Shown here one piece after another: positions 43,294 through 51,658 of a DNA stretch of 64,000 bases (positions are counted from its first letter, which is position 1; the number at the start of each line of letters is the position of its first letter). The stretch covers positions 213,258 through 277,257 of the forward strand of contig UEGR01000016.1 in NCBI GenBank assembly GCA_900465685.1. The letters are read 5' to 3'. Made by a program: the position numbers and the translations under genes. The notes beneath the pieces are model-generated. The model searched no databases. It saw only the letters and a list, made by a program, of their open reading frames with translations, and was not told the origin of the DNA. This stretch comes from Hyphomicrobiales bacterium (GTDB taxonomy: Bacteria > Pseudomonadota > Alphaproteobacteria > Rhizobiales > Rhizobiaceae).

Positions 43294-43955
43294 CTCAAGA
43301 GTGCTAGCATCAAAGAGGTGATACAAAATAATAATAATATCAATGTAATATTGGGAACGAATGATTGCGTCTTCCGCTCTATAGTCATTGAGTATCAGTA
43401 GCGAAAACCTCCGGTGATCAACGGCATAATGCGTCCCTACAAGGCTCTAAACAGCAGTCGATGTTGATACTACTCAAACACAAATAGGAGGACGCCGTGT
43501 TATTTACCTCAGCAAGCCACGAGGCCGCACCCATTACTCTGCCCTTCATCGACATCAATAAGCATCTTGTATTCTTTGGGGTCGTCTCGATCATCAGAGC
43601 TGGCGTTTGGGTGATGAACTTTTCCCATCTCGTCTATGCATGCCCTTATCGCCGAATTGAGCGTACAGCGATCAGGCTTCTCGGCATATTGATACTTCTC
43701 CGGCCTCATATCAACGTTTTCATCACTTGACATCTGTCGTTAGCAAGTGGTGGTTTCGGTCGCGGTGTTGCACTCATGCAGAACTTTACCTTCGGCTGGC
43801 TGATGATGTTACAGGGTACGTTTGAGCCCCATAAGCCATGAATCGAGGACAGTTGGATTCTGTCTGCATGTGCCATGTTGATCTTGTCGGGCCAGATCGG
43901 GATCATTTTTGAACCCCGCCTTAAGTTGCGGCGGGCTTGAGATGGAGAGGTGACC
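43294..43955. other. Intergenic debris between IS3 element and SDR pseudogene
   Basis: No known gene is recognised except the small frame listed separately at 43497-43730. A CCCGCC/GGCGGG stem (43917-43922, 43932-43937) precedes the SDR pseudogene. The stretch is probably rearranged sequence. Confidence 0.4.
43497..43730 (+). CDS. Possible small hydrophobic protein, unknown
   Basis: A GTG-started frame of 77 codons has a very good ribosome-binding site, AGGAGG, five bases upstream. It contains one or two hydrophobic stretches (HLVFFGVVSIIRAGVWVMNF and AIRLLGILILL) that could span the membrane. I recognise no family. It lies in a region full of pseudogenes and may be a remnant of a larger gene. 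Confidence 0.25.
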   Translation: MLFTSASHEAAPITLPFIDINKHLVFFGVVSIIRAGVWVMNFSHLVYACPYRRIERTAIRLLGILILLRPHINVFIT

Positions 43956-44510
43956 ATGTCGGATAATAAGCCATTAGCTGTTGTCATTGGAGCAGGCGAC
44001 TGCGCTCACGCGTCGCTTCTCTGATAGCGGATACCGCGTAATCGCGATTGCATGGCATAACAATACGCTTCAGTCCGTCGTGAGAGACGTGCCTGAAGCG
44101 GTCGGAATAGCCCGCGATGTGACCGACCTCAAATCCGTTTCTGGTGCCTTTGCGGAGATCGAAGGCCGCTTTGGATCAGTCGACACAATACTTTTCAATG
44201 CAGTGACGGGGGGTTTCAGAGAACTGTCGGACACGAGCACAATGGATTTCGAACAAGCGTGGCGGGAGAATGCGATGGGTGCCTTTCTCTGCAAGGAATG
44301 GGTTCGCATCAACATGGAAGTAACTGGCCGGGGTAATTACATCATCATCCGCGTGACGGCTTCGCATCGAGGCGGCAAGATGACAACTGCGTGTGCTGCT
44401 GCTAAAGCTACCCAACGCAGTTTAGCCAAATCCCTCGCACGAAGCCTCTAGCCCATGGGGACCCATGTCGCGCTGATCATCGTGGATGGCGTGATAGAGC
44501 CTTCACGGTC
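43956..44510 (+). pseudogene. Short-chain dehydrogenase/reductase, frameshifted, with a stop and 3' truncation
   Basis: A good start (SD GAGAGG) gives MSDNKPLAVVIGAGD, the beginning of a Rossmann fold. The frame then shifts by one, continuing as LTRRFSDSGYRVIAIAWHNN, VDTILFNAVTGGFRELSDTS and SLAKSLARSL. A TAG stop (44449-44451) follows where LGP is expected, and the same frame resumes as GTHVALIIVDGVIE. It then ends at the IS110 remnant. The family acts on small alcohols or ketones; nothing more can be said. Confidence 0.8.
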
Positions 44511-44850
44511 AACCTCGCGCACGCAGCAGGGCTCAGCGTTCCTGAGAAACACGACTTTTAACTTCAATGCGTTTGTAGAACCCGGTACGCGCAAGCTCTG
44601 CCAGCAACATCCTTATCGGTTTTATTGTGCATCTGGCTTAGTACGGCGTGAGTCTGACGTGCATCAATACACACAATCGGCAAGCCACGCGGGCTGAGTT
44701 CGCTATACAGCCAGTTTTCCATCCGGCCCGTTTCCAGGACGACGCGTCAGATATGCTCCAGTTCACTCATCAAGGCACGGTATATGTGTCGTCGGGATCG
44801 GTCGGCTTCTTATACGCAGACTTGACCGTTCCGCTCAAAGTCGCATGATC
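44505..44850 (-). pseudogene. IS110-family transposase fragment (left copy)
   Basis: The minus strand reads VVLETGRMENWLYSELSPRG, then LPIVCIDARQTHAVLSQMHN, then KTDK and ARTGFYKRIEVKSRVSQER, which match the DEDD transposase core of IS110 elements; stop codons interrupt it. Its 5' part (ACGGTCAA...CTGCGTATAAGAAG) matches the IS110 fragment at 54020-54050. It is joined directly to an IS6 5' end at about 44851. Confidence 0.75.
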
Positions 44851-45054
44851 GACTGTTATGCCCCGCTCAGCCACAATCTCCTGAAGCTCGCAATAGGAGA
44901 CGGGTAGCGCACGTAAAAGAAGACGGCATGCAGGATGACGCTTTTGGGAAAATGAGCCCCCTTTGAAATCGACCGCCACTCGCATTCGCCTCAATCAATG
45001 ACAGACACTGACTGGGACATAACCTGACAGGAGTAAAATGTTTGCGACAGAACC
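44851..45054 (-). mobile_element. IS6-family 5' end (left copy, inverted relative to 53574-53883)
   Basis: From the terminal GGTTCTGTCGCAAAC at 45054, about 200 bases on the minus strand match the plus-strand sequence starting at 53574 with only scattered differences. It encodes the N-terminus of an IS6 transposase (VSYCELQEIVAERGITVDHAT). After CATGCGACTTTGA it jumps to IS110 sequence, so about 230 bases present in the right copy are deleted here. Confidence 0.82.
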
Positions 45055-45126
45055 GAAAGAACCCTTCAAGCAGGAATGCGTGGAGGGCCACAAGAAGCTC
45101 TCCACCTTGCATCTAGCATTTATTCC

Positions 45127-46374
45127 TCAGCTCCAGGCGTGAAGCGGCGGCTTTTCGTCGTTCAGGAAATACTTTCCGAGTATTGCATATTTCCAGCGCA
45201 CCGGATCGTGCAGCGTATGGGTACGGGCATTGCGCCAGTGTCGGTCGAGCTGGTGCTCGGCAAGTGTGGACCGAGTGCCCGCGAGCTCGAACAGCTTGTT
45301 TGTGGCAGCTATCGCAATTTCCGTCGATAATATCTTGGCTTCAGCCGTCACGATCTGTGCCTCTGCGACCGTCTCGGCATTAGGGTTCTCAATAGCGCGA
45401 TCAATGGCATAACCCGCCTTTTCAAGCAGCGCCTGCGCCGCATGTAAACGCAATGTGAGATCACCAACCGCTTGAATTGTATAAGGATCATCCCATGCGT
45501 GGTCGACACCACTATCTACCCAGGCGCGGCTCTTGGTCCGCACGAAAGAGACAGTTTCATCGATAGCTGCTCTGGCAATGCCCGTATCAACCGCAACCTG
45601 GATAATCTGGAAAATCGCTCCGTCGGCGGTCGGGACTTCATAACCCTTGTAGCCCGGCACCAGATGGGTTTTGGGAACCTTGACATCATTGAGGATAACC
45701 GTACCCGACAGCGTCGTGCGCTGGCCAAAAGAAGACCAGTCATCAATGACAGTCAGGCCCGGAGCATCCCGTTCAGCAATTGCATACCAGGCCCGGCCTT
45801 GTTCATCGAGCGCCACGATGGGCACCAGATGGGCCAGCAAGGCACCTGATGAATAGAACTTCTGGCCGTTGACGATCACATGGTCACCGGCATCGACGAT
45901 TTTTGTCTCAAAATCCGCAGCACGTTTGGACCCGAATTCAGAGAAAGCATTTCCGAAACGTGTGCCCCGCAGCGCCTCCCCGAACAGCAATTTCTGCTGT
46001 GCTTCGTCGGAGACGGTGCGCACAGCGGCGATAACACCGAGGTGGTTCTGTGCGATCTGGCCAATCGAGGAATCGGCCGCTGAAACGATCTCAATCACTT
46101 TGGCGAGCGTTGCGTAGGAAACTTCCGGTCCGCCAAACTTCTTTGGAACGTTGATCGACCACAGGCCACTTTGGGAAAAGGCGTCCAACTCCTTGACCGG
46201 CCAGATACGTTCCCGGTCACGGATTGCAGCACCCGGCGCTATTTCCGCTGCGAGCTTATGCGCAACCTCGATTGCTTCCGCATCGCTGCGGATAATGTGG
46301 GCCGGTTCGCTCGGACGCGGAACAGCCGGCACGCCACGGCTCACATCTTTGGTGTTTAGATTTGCGACAGTCAT
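45127..46374 (-). CDS. sfnB: SfnB-family sulfur-acquisition oxidoreductase (acyl-CoA dehydrogenase fold)
   Basis: This flavin-dependent enzyme (415 aa) has the acyl-CoA dehydrogenase fold used by DszC/SfnB-type flavin monooxygenases. Features are PAHIIRSDAEAIEVAHKLAA at the N-terminus, NVPKKFGGPEVSYATLAKV, DSSIGQIAQNHLG, and GLTVIDDWSSFGQRTTLSGT in the middle domain. It probably oxidises a C-S or sulfonyl compound using reduced flavin from the FMN reductase in the same operon. The ATG at 46374 has a GAGGAGA SD; the open frame upstream runs into livF. It is the last gene of the sulfur operon. Confidence 0.85.
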   Translation of the reverse strand: MTVANLNTKDVSRGVPAVPRPSEPAHIIRSDAEAIEVAHKLAAEIAPGAAIRDRERIWPVKELDAFSQSGLWSINVPKKFGGPEVSYATLAKVIEIVSAADSSIGQIAQNHLGVIAAVRTVSDEAQQKLLFGEALRGTRFGNAFSEFGSKRAADFETKIVDAGDHVIVNGQKFYSSGALLAHLVPIVALDEQGRAWYAIAERDAPGLTVIDDWSSFGQRTTLSGTVILNDVKVPKTHLVPGYKGYEVPTADGAIFQIIQVAVDTGIARAAIDETVSFVRTKSRAWVDSGVDHAWDDPYTIQAVGDLTLRLHAAQALLEKAGYAIDRAIENPNAETVAEAQIVTAEAKILSTEIAIAATNKLFELAGTRSTLAEHQLDRHWRNARTHTLHDPVRWKYAILGKYFLNDEKPPLHAWS

Positions 46375-46402
46375 TTCATGTCTCCTCTTGTGCTTTTCGG
46401 TT

Positions 46403-47191
46403 TCAATGGGCCAGATGGGCAAGAGTTGCGGAACCTTCGACTGGCTTTTGTCCAAGGTAGAACGCCTTCACATCGTCGCGCGACTTGAGGTCGGCTGCCG
46501 TGCCGGAAAGCACGCTAACCCCGTTTTCAAGAATGACAGCTCGATCGGCATAAGTGAGCGCCACCGCCGAATTCTGTTCGGCGACAAGAATGGAAAGTCC
46601 CTCCTCACGATTGAGCCGACGCAGGGTGCGGAAAATATCCTGAACGACAAGCGGGGCCAGTCCCATTGAGGGTTCATCGAGCACCAGAAGCCGGGGACGG
46701 GACATCAATGCGCGACCGATGGCCGTCATCTGCTGCTCTCCGCCGGAAGTGAGGCCAGAAAGCGCACGGCGCTTATCACGCAGTCGCGGAAAATACTCAT
46801 AGACCTTTTCCAGATCAGCGGCGATTTCCAAGCGTGATCCGCCTCGACCCAACCCACCTGAAACAAGGTTTTCCTCGACATTGAGGCTCTTGAAACAATG
46901 CCTGCCCTCCAGCACTTGAACAAGACCGAGACGCACCAGTCTCGCTGGCGTTTCCCGGGTCACATCGCAACCGTCGAAGACAATGCGCCCGGCATTGACC
47001 TGCCCACGCTCTGCCGGAAGCAAGTTCGAGACAGCCTTCAACGTTGTGGATTTTCCCGCACCATTGGCACCCAGAATAGCGAGAACTTCGCCGCGCTTGA
47101 TCGACAAATCCACACCGTGGAGAGCCGCGATCGAGTGATTATAGCTCGCGTAGAGTCCCTCTACCGTCAAAAGCTTGCTTCCGAGCGTCAT
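46403..47191 (-). CDS. Liv-type ABC transporter ATPase (LivF), sulfur operon
   Basis: The protein (262 aa) has Walker A GANGAGKST, signature LTSGGEQQMTAIGRALM and Walker B LLVLDEPSMGLAP. It is the second ATPase of the importer encoded in the 45127-53384 operon, 28 bases upstream of the SfnB gene. Confidence 0.92.
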   Translation of the reverse strand: MTLGSKLLTVEGLYASYNHSIAALHGVDLSIKRGEVLAILGANGAGKSTTLKAVSNLLPAERGQVNAGRIVFDGCDVTRETPARLVRLGLVQVLEGRHCFKSLNVEENLVSGGLGRGGSRLEIAADLEKVYEYFPRLRDKRRALSGLTSGGEQQMTAIGRALMSRPRLLVLDEPSMGLAPLVVQDIFRTLRRLNREEGLSILVAEQNSAVALTYADRAVILENGVSVLSGTAADLKSRDDVKAFYLGQKPVEGSATLAHLAH

Positions 47192-47257
47192 GATAAACCC
47201 CTTAAACGAGTAATCCAGGGCGGCATTATCGCCGCCCGCATTATGTGCTTGCAGACG

Positions 47258-48592
47258 TCAGTTTGTCGCCACGTCCGCATCGGCGGCAGTGCGAAGGTTG
47301 ATGCCCTTTTCCGCCGCATAGGCTTCCGAAGACTTTTCAATGATCGGACGCAGCAGGGCCCAGTCCGGTGCAATCCAGTCGGAAACGACATTCCACTTTT
47401 TGCCGTCCCACTGCTGGAACGTCACGTAGCCGTTACCCTCGTGGTTATCCCAGGTAACATTGATGGAGTGAAACAGACCTTTTGCACCCAAAGCCTCGAC
47501 GCGAGCTGGATCGAGTTGCAGATGTTCAAAGCCCCAGCGCACCTCATCACCGGTCAGCGTCCGCTTGCCAAATTTCTCTTGCGCAATGCGTATAGCTTCG
47601 ACGTTCAAGATACCGTTGACGATACCCAGATTGTGGTAGACAGAACCTATGCGCTTTTTGTCCTCAAGATTGCCCTTGCCTGCATCATAAACAGTCTTCA
47701 CAATCTCCTGCACGACAGGATATTCTGCACCGGAAGCCTGTGTCGTGATTGCCGTATAGCCCTTGGCGGCGTCACCTGCCGGGATGGCATCCTCTTCGGA
47801 ATTCGACCAGACATTACCGATGATATGATCGACCGGAAAGCCGGTTTTTGCCGCTGTCTTGAGGGCGACCGGGTTCATGACGCCCCAGCCACGCAACACG
47901 ACATAATCGGGCTTGGCTCGGCGGATCGTCAGCCATTGCGACTGCTGTTCATTGCCCGGATGCGGAACCTCAATCTGCTGCACTTCGAAACCATATTTTT
48001 CTGCCAGCAGTTCATAGATCGGAATGGTCTCTTTTCCATAAGGCGAGCCGTGATAGAGCACCACGATCTTCTTGCCCTTGAGACTATCAAGACCGCCCTC
48101 CTTGGAGGCGATGTAGTTCACGATGCCCGAGGTTTCGGAGTAAGGATTGAGCAGCAGCGGGAAAACATAGGGGAACACCCGACCATCCGTGGAATCCGTA
48201 CGGCCATGATTGATGGTAATCAAAGGCACCTTGTCCTGCGTGATACGGTCGATCATCGCATAGGCGATGCCTACCGAAAGCGGATTCCAGGCAGCAATGC
48301 CCGGATCGCTTTTCAGACGCTCATAGGCTTCTACGCCACGCTCGACCTCATATTGCGTTTCGGCTTCCGACCATGTCAGCTTGACCCCATTAACTCCACC
48401 GTCACGGATATTGATTAGGTTGAGATAATCGATAAAGCCGCCAAAGAAACCCGTGCCACCAGCGGCGTAAGGGCCCACCCGATAGCTCTGGAGCGGGAAA
48501 TACTGCTCGTCGGCCTGGGCCGGGAGCGCGAAGGCGGTAAGGCCGATACTGGTAGCAACCGCCAAGGCCTTGATCTTTGTATATAAGGTCAT
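47258..48592 (-). CDS. Liv-type substrate-binding protein, sulfur operon
   Basis: This periplasmic receptor (444 aa) has a signal peptide (MTLYTKIKALAVATSIGLTAFALPAQADE). It is longer than ordinary LivK. Typical segments are GGTGFFGGFIDYLNLINIRDG, KGKKIVVLYHGSPYGKETIP and VVLRGWGVMNPVALKTAAKT. Given the operon, the ligand is probably an organosulfur compound such as a sulfone, sulfonate or its precursor, rather than an amino acid. The ATG at 48592 begins the signal peptide; the upstream codons in the same frame do not fit. Confidence 0.87.
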   Translation of the reverse strand: MTLYTKIKALAVATSIGLTAFALPAQADEQYFPLQSYRVGPYAAGGTGFFGGFIDYLNLINIRDGGVNGVKLTWSEAETQYEVERGVEAYERLKSDPGIAAWNPLSVGIAYAMIDRITQDKVPLITINHGRTDSTDGRVFPYVFPLLLNPYSETSGIVNYIASKEGGLDSLKGKKIVVLYHGSPYGKETIPIYELLAEKYGFEVQQIEVPHPGNEQQSQWLTIRRAKPDYVVLRGWGVMNPVALKTAAKTGFPVDHIIGNVWSNSEEDAIPAGDAAKGYTAITTQASGAEYPVVQEIVKTVYDAGKGNLEDKKRIGSVYHNLGIVNGILNVEAIRIAQEKFGKRTLTGDEVRWGFEHLQLDPARVEALGAKGLFHSINVTWDNHEGNGYVTFQQWDGKKWNVVSDWIAPDWALLRPIIEKSSEAYAAEKGINLRTAADADVATN

Positions 48593-48672
48593 TTCTGGAC
48601 GCACTCCATCTGTCGGATGCAATGATTGTCATCCGGGTTCGTTTCAGGATTCAGTTCTGGTTTGGTGGATAG

Positions 48673-48696
48673 CGGGAAGCCTTTACGGGCTTCCCG
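48673..48696 (-). promoter_or_regulatory. Intercistronic hairpin between livM and the binding-protein gene
   Basis: CGGGAAGCC (48673-48681) and GGCTTCCCG (48688-48696) form a perfect 9-bp stem overlapping the livM stop codon. No T-run follows in the direction of transcription. Hairpins in this position often protect 5' or 3' mRNA ends and allow the binding protein to be made in excess. Confidence 0.55.
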
Positions 48697-49747
48697 GATT
48701 GAGTGGCCGCCAGACGGCTGCCGTAAATCTCGTTTTCAGACGATCCCAGAGCGATACGAGCCCGTCAGGCTCAAGGACCAGAAACAAGATGATAAAGATG
48801 CCGACCACAATGCGCTGCGTCATATCCAGGACGCCGGAATCAAACACATCACCGAGGATGAACGCTCCTGCCCGCGACAAGACCAGCGGGAACACGACAA
48901 TCAGCGCCGCCCCGAAAAACGCTCCGCGGATCGATGCGAGACCGCCGATGATGATGATGAACAATATCTGGAACGACCGGTCGAGATTGAAGCCCGCCGG
49001 TTCCACCGTGCGCAGATAGGCAAAGGCCCAGAGCACACCGGCAACGCCGATGATGAAGGAGGACACGGCAAAAGCCAGCAGCTTTGTCCGCAAAACGGGC
49101 ACGCCGATGATACGCGCCGCCGTCTCATTATCTCTCACAGCGATGAAGTTACGCCCGGTCTGGGACGACACCAGACGATGGGCAAGAAAAGTGACGACGA
49201 CCACAATTGTCAACGCAAAGAGATACCGCCCAACCGGTCCCTCGAACGGGATGCCCCCAATGGACAGCGTCGGAGCATCGATAACACCGGAGGCCGAATT
49301 ATTGGAGAACCATCCGAACTTTGTCAGCGCCCATTGCACGAAGAACTGCGCCGCAAGCGTGGAAACGGCGAGATAGAAGCCGCGCAAGCGCAGGCTTGGC
49401 AGACCGAAAACAACGCCAAACGCCGCTGCAGCCAGTCCTGCAAAAACGATGGAGACAAGTAAAGGCAATCCGTCAATTCTCAGATTGAAATTATAAGCCG
49501 CGAAAGCGCCCACCGCCATGAATGCGGCCGTGCCAAGTGAAACCTGACCTGCATAACCAGTCAGAAGATTGAGACCAACGCCGGCGAGACTCAAGGCCAG
49601 AAACGGCAGAAGAATAGCCTCAAAGAGATAGCTCGTGCCGATAAAGGGAATGATGAGATAGGCCACCACCAGCACCGCAAGTGGAGCAGCATAACGCGGC
49701 AGTGTGATGTGACGGGAAGGACTGACGACTATAGTGGACATGGTCAT
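48683..49747 (-). CDS. Liv-type ABC transporter permease (LivM), sulfur operon
   Basis: The protein (354 aa) has about nine membrane spans and the LivM segments LAGVGLNLLTGYAGQVSLGTAAF and SFQILFIIIIGGLASIRGAFFG. The start overlaps the livH stop by four bases; a second in-frame ATG two codons later is equally plausible. Confidence 0.9.
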   Translation of the reverse strand: MTMSTIVVSPSRHITLPRYAAPLAVLVVAYLIIPFIGTSYLFEAILLPFLALSLAGVGLNLLTGYAGQVSLGTAAFMAVGAFAAYNFNLRIDGLPLLVSIVFAGLAAAAFGVVFGLPSLRLRGFYLAVSTLAAQFFVQWALTKFGWFSNNSASGVIDAPTLSIGGIPFEGPVGRYLFALTIVVVVTFLAHRLVSSQTGRNFIAVRDNETAARIIGVPVLRTKLLAFAVSSFIIGVAGVLWAFAYLRTVEPAGFNLDRSFQILFIIIIGGLASIRGAFFGAALIVVFPLVLSRAGAFILGDVFDSGVLDMTQRIVVGIFIILFLVLEPDGLVSLWDRLKTRFTAAVWRPLNPGSP

Positions 49748-50640
49748 ACCCTTTCCACAAGCTTCTGACCAAACAGGCCAGACGGACGGATGAGGAGGAA
49801 TGCGAGCGCCACCACATAGGCAAACCAGCTCTCAATGCCACCGCCGAAATATTCGCCGATATAAACCTCGGCGAGCTTCTCCGACGCACCGACCAACAAT
49901 CCACCGACAATCGCGCCAAGGATGGAATCGAAGCCCCCGAGCACCAGAACCGGCAAGGCTTTCAACACGACCAGCGACAGCGAGAATTGCACGCCGAGGC
50001 GCGCACCCCATAAGAGACCAGCAACCAGCGCGACCAGACCTGCAGCCGCCCAGACACTGGCCCATATCCACGGCAGCCGCAGCCCCACGGCAAGGGCAGC
50101 AAACTGATCATCAGCGACCGCACGAAAGCCGAGACCGATCCGCGTATAGCGGAAGAATACAGACAGCAGCGCCACCATGCCCGCCGCAACAACAGCGGCA
50201 AAAATATCGAACTGGCTGATGAAGATGCCACCGACATCGAAGGGCACATCTTCGATCCCGAGATCAAGAGCATGAACCTGCGTGCCCCATAGAAGCTGTG
50301 CTGCGCCCTCAATGATATAGGAGAGGCCGAGCGTCGCCATAAAGAGGGTGATCGGCGGCTTGTTGGTCAGTGGCCGCAATACACTACGTTCAATGGCGAT
50401 CCCGATGATCACCATGGCTGCAAATGTAATGGCGAAGGCAGCCCAGAACGACACGCCCCGCTCCGTTAGGCTTACAAAAGTCAGGGCAGCAAAAAGCAAT
50501 AACGCCCCTTGCGAAAAGTTCAGCACGCCTGATGTTTTGTAGATAAGCACAAAGCCGATTGCGACGAGGGAATACATCACGCCCGACAAGAGCCCGCCGA
50601 TCAGCACTTCCGTGAAGAACATCCAATCAAAATCACCCAT
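49744..50640 (-). CDS. Liv-type ABC transporter permease (LivH), sulfur operon
   Basis: The protein (298 aa) has about eight membrane spans. LivH segments are SGVMYSLVAIGFVLIYKTSG, LNFSQGALLLFAAL and LKALPVLVLGGFDSILGAI. The start shares a base with the livG stop, so the genes are translationally coupled. Confidence 0.9.
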   Translation of the reverse strand: MGDFDWMFFTEVLIGGLLSGVMYSLVAIGFVLIYKTSGVLNFSQGALLLFAALTFVSLTERGVSFWAAFAITFAAMVIIGIAIERSVLRPLTNKPPITLFMATLGLSYIIEGAAQLLWGTQVHALDLGIEDVPFDVGGIFISQFDIFAAVVAAGMVALLSVFFRYTRIGLGFRAVADDQFAALAVGLRLPWIWASVWAAAGLVALVAGLLWGARLGVQFSLSLVVLKALPVLVLGGFDSILGAIVGGLLVGASEKLAEVYIGEYFGGGIESWFAYVVALAFLLIRPSGLFGQKLVERV

Positions 50641-51524
50641 CAGATGCCCTCCCCATCTTCATTTTCCGGCGCCACGCCGAGATAGGCATCAATGACACGC
50701 TGATCAGACAAAATGTCCTGTGGCGTGCCGTCGGCAATCTTGCGCCCGTAATCCAACACCGCGATGCGGTCAGAAAGGCCCATCACCACGCCGATATCGT
50801 GCTCAATCAGAACAACCGTGATGTCGTATTCGTCCCGTGCCAGCCGAACATAATCGGCAAGCTCGTTCTTCTCGGTGGCAGTCATGCCCGCCATCGGTTC
50901 ATCAAGGAGGAGAATGCGCGGTGCAGCCGCCAAAGCACGAGCAAGTTCTACTCGCTTTTGCAAGCCATAGGGCAGAGTGCCCGCCAACCGGTCAGCATAG
51001 TGCGACAGATGCAGAAAATCGATGACGCGGCTTGCGCGTTCGCGGGCATCCGCCTGTGCACGGCGGGCCTGCGGCAACCCGACAATCTGGCTCAGAAAAT
51101 TCGAGCGGTTTGCAAAAGCCCGCCCCGCCGCGACATTGTCGAGAACGCTCAGGCCCTTGAAAAGGGCAAGGTTCTGGAAGGTCCGAGCAACACCGAGATG
51201 CGCCAGCTTCTGTGTCGGCACCGGATCGTAGCTCTTGCCGCCAATAGCGACCTGACCATGACTTGGCCGATAAACGCCGGAAATCACATTGATGAGCGAA
51301 CTTTTACCGGCACCATTCGGCCCGATAATCGCACGAATTTCTCCATGCTGGACACCAAGGTCTACATCCTGCAAGGCAACGACGCCACCGAACGACAGAC
51401 CAATGCCGCGCAAGTCAAGCGCCAGATCGGACTGCGGGCGCGTAGCAGGGATCTCGGTTGCTGCCAGCTGGTGCGCAGCCGTTTCCGCATCAAAATCTGC
51501 GATCAGGAAATGCAATGCCGACAT
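50640..51524 (-). CDS. Liv-type ABC transporter ATPase (LivG), sulfur operon
   Basis: The protein (294 aa) has Walker A GPNGAGKSS, Q-loop GVARTFQNLALFKG, signature TLPYGLQKRVELARALA and Walker B RILLLDEPMAGMT. An N-terminal extension of about 30 residues before the ATPase fold (FLIADFDAETAAHQLAATE) is unusual for LivG and not recognised. Confidence 0.9.
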   Translation of the reverse strand: MSALHFLIADFDAETAAHQLAATEIPATRPQSDLALDLRGIGLSFGGVVALQDVDLGVQHGEIRAIIGPNGAGKSSLINVISGVYRPSHGQVAIGGKSYDPVPTQKLAHLGVARTFQNLALFKGLSVLDNVAAGRAFANRSNFLSQIVGLPQARRAQADARERASRVIDFLHLSHYADRLAGTLPYGLQKRVELARALAAAPRILLLDEPMAGMTATEKNELADYVRLARDEYDITVVLIEHDIGVVMGLSDRIAVLDYGRKIADGTPQDILSDQRVIDAYLGVAPENEDGEGI

Positions 51525-51621
51525 TGTTCGTTCCGTGTTTACTCGAATTCAATTGGGGCATTCCGGTAGTCGAATGGACACGACCATCCGTTCGCAAACA
51601 CGATTGTGTCCGCGTCGGGCT

Positions 51622-51644
51622 GGAGCGGCGATCAAAGCCGCTCC
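51622..51644 (-). promoter_or_regulatory. Hairpin after the monooxygenase gene
   Basis: GGAGCGGC (51622-51629) pairs with GCCGCTCC (51637-51644) across seven bases, 15 bases beyond the sfnG-like stop. It has no T-run. It lies in a 134-base gap within the operon and may cause partial termination or processing, giving more enzyme than transporter mRNA. Confidence 0.5.
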
Positions 51645-51658
51645 CTAAATCTGCTGCT

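Noticed and set aside
46898..48418. A 506-codon plus-strand frame opposite livF and the binding-protein gene
   Set aside because: It runs across two well-supported genes and their spacer on the opposite strand and shows no domain.
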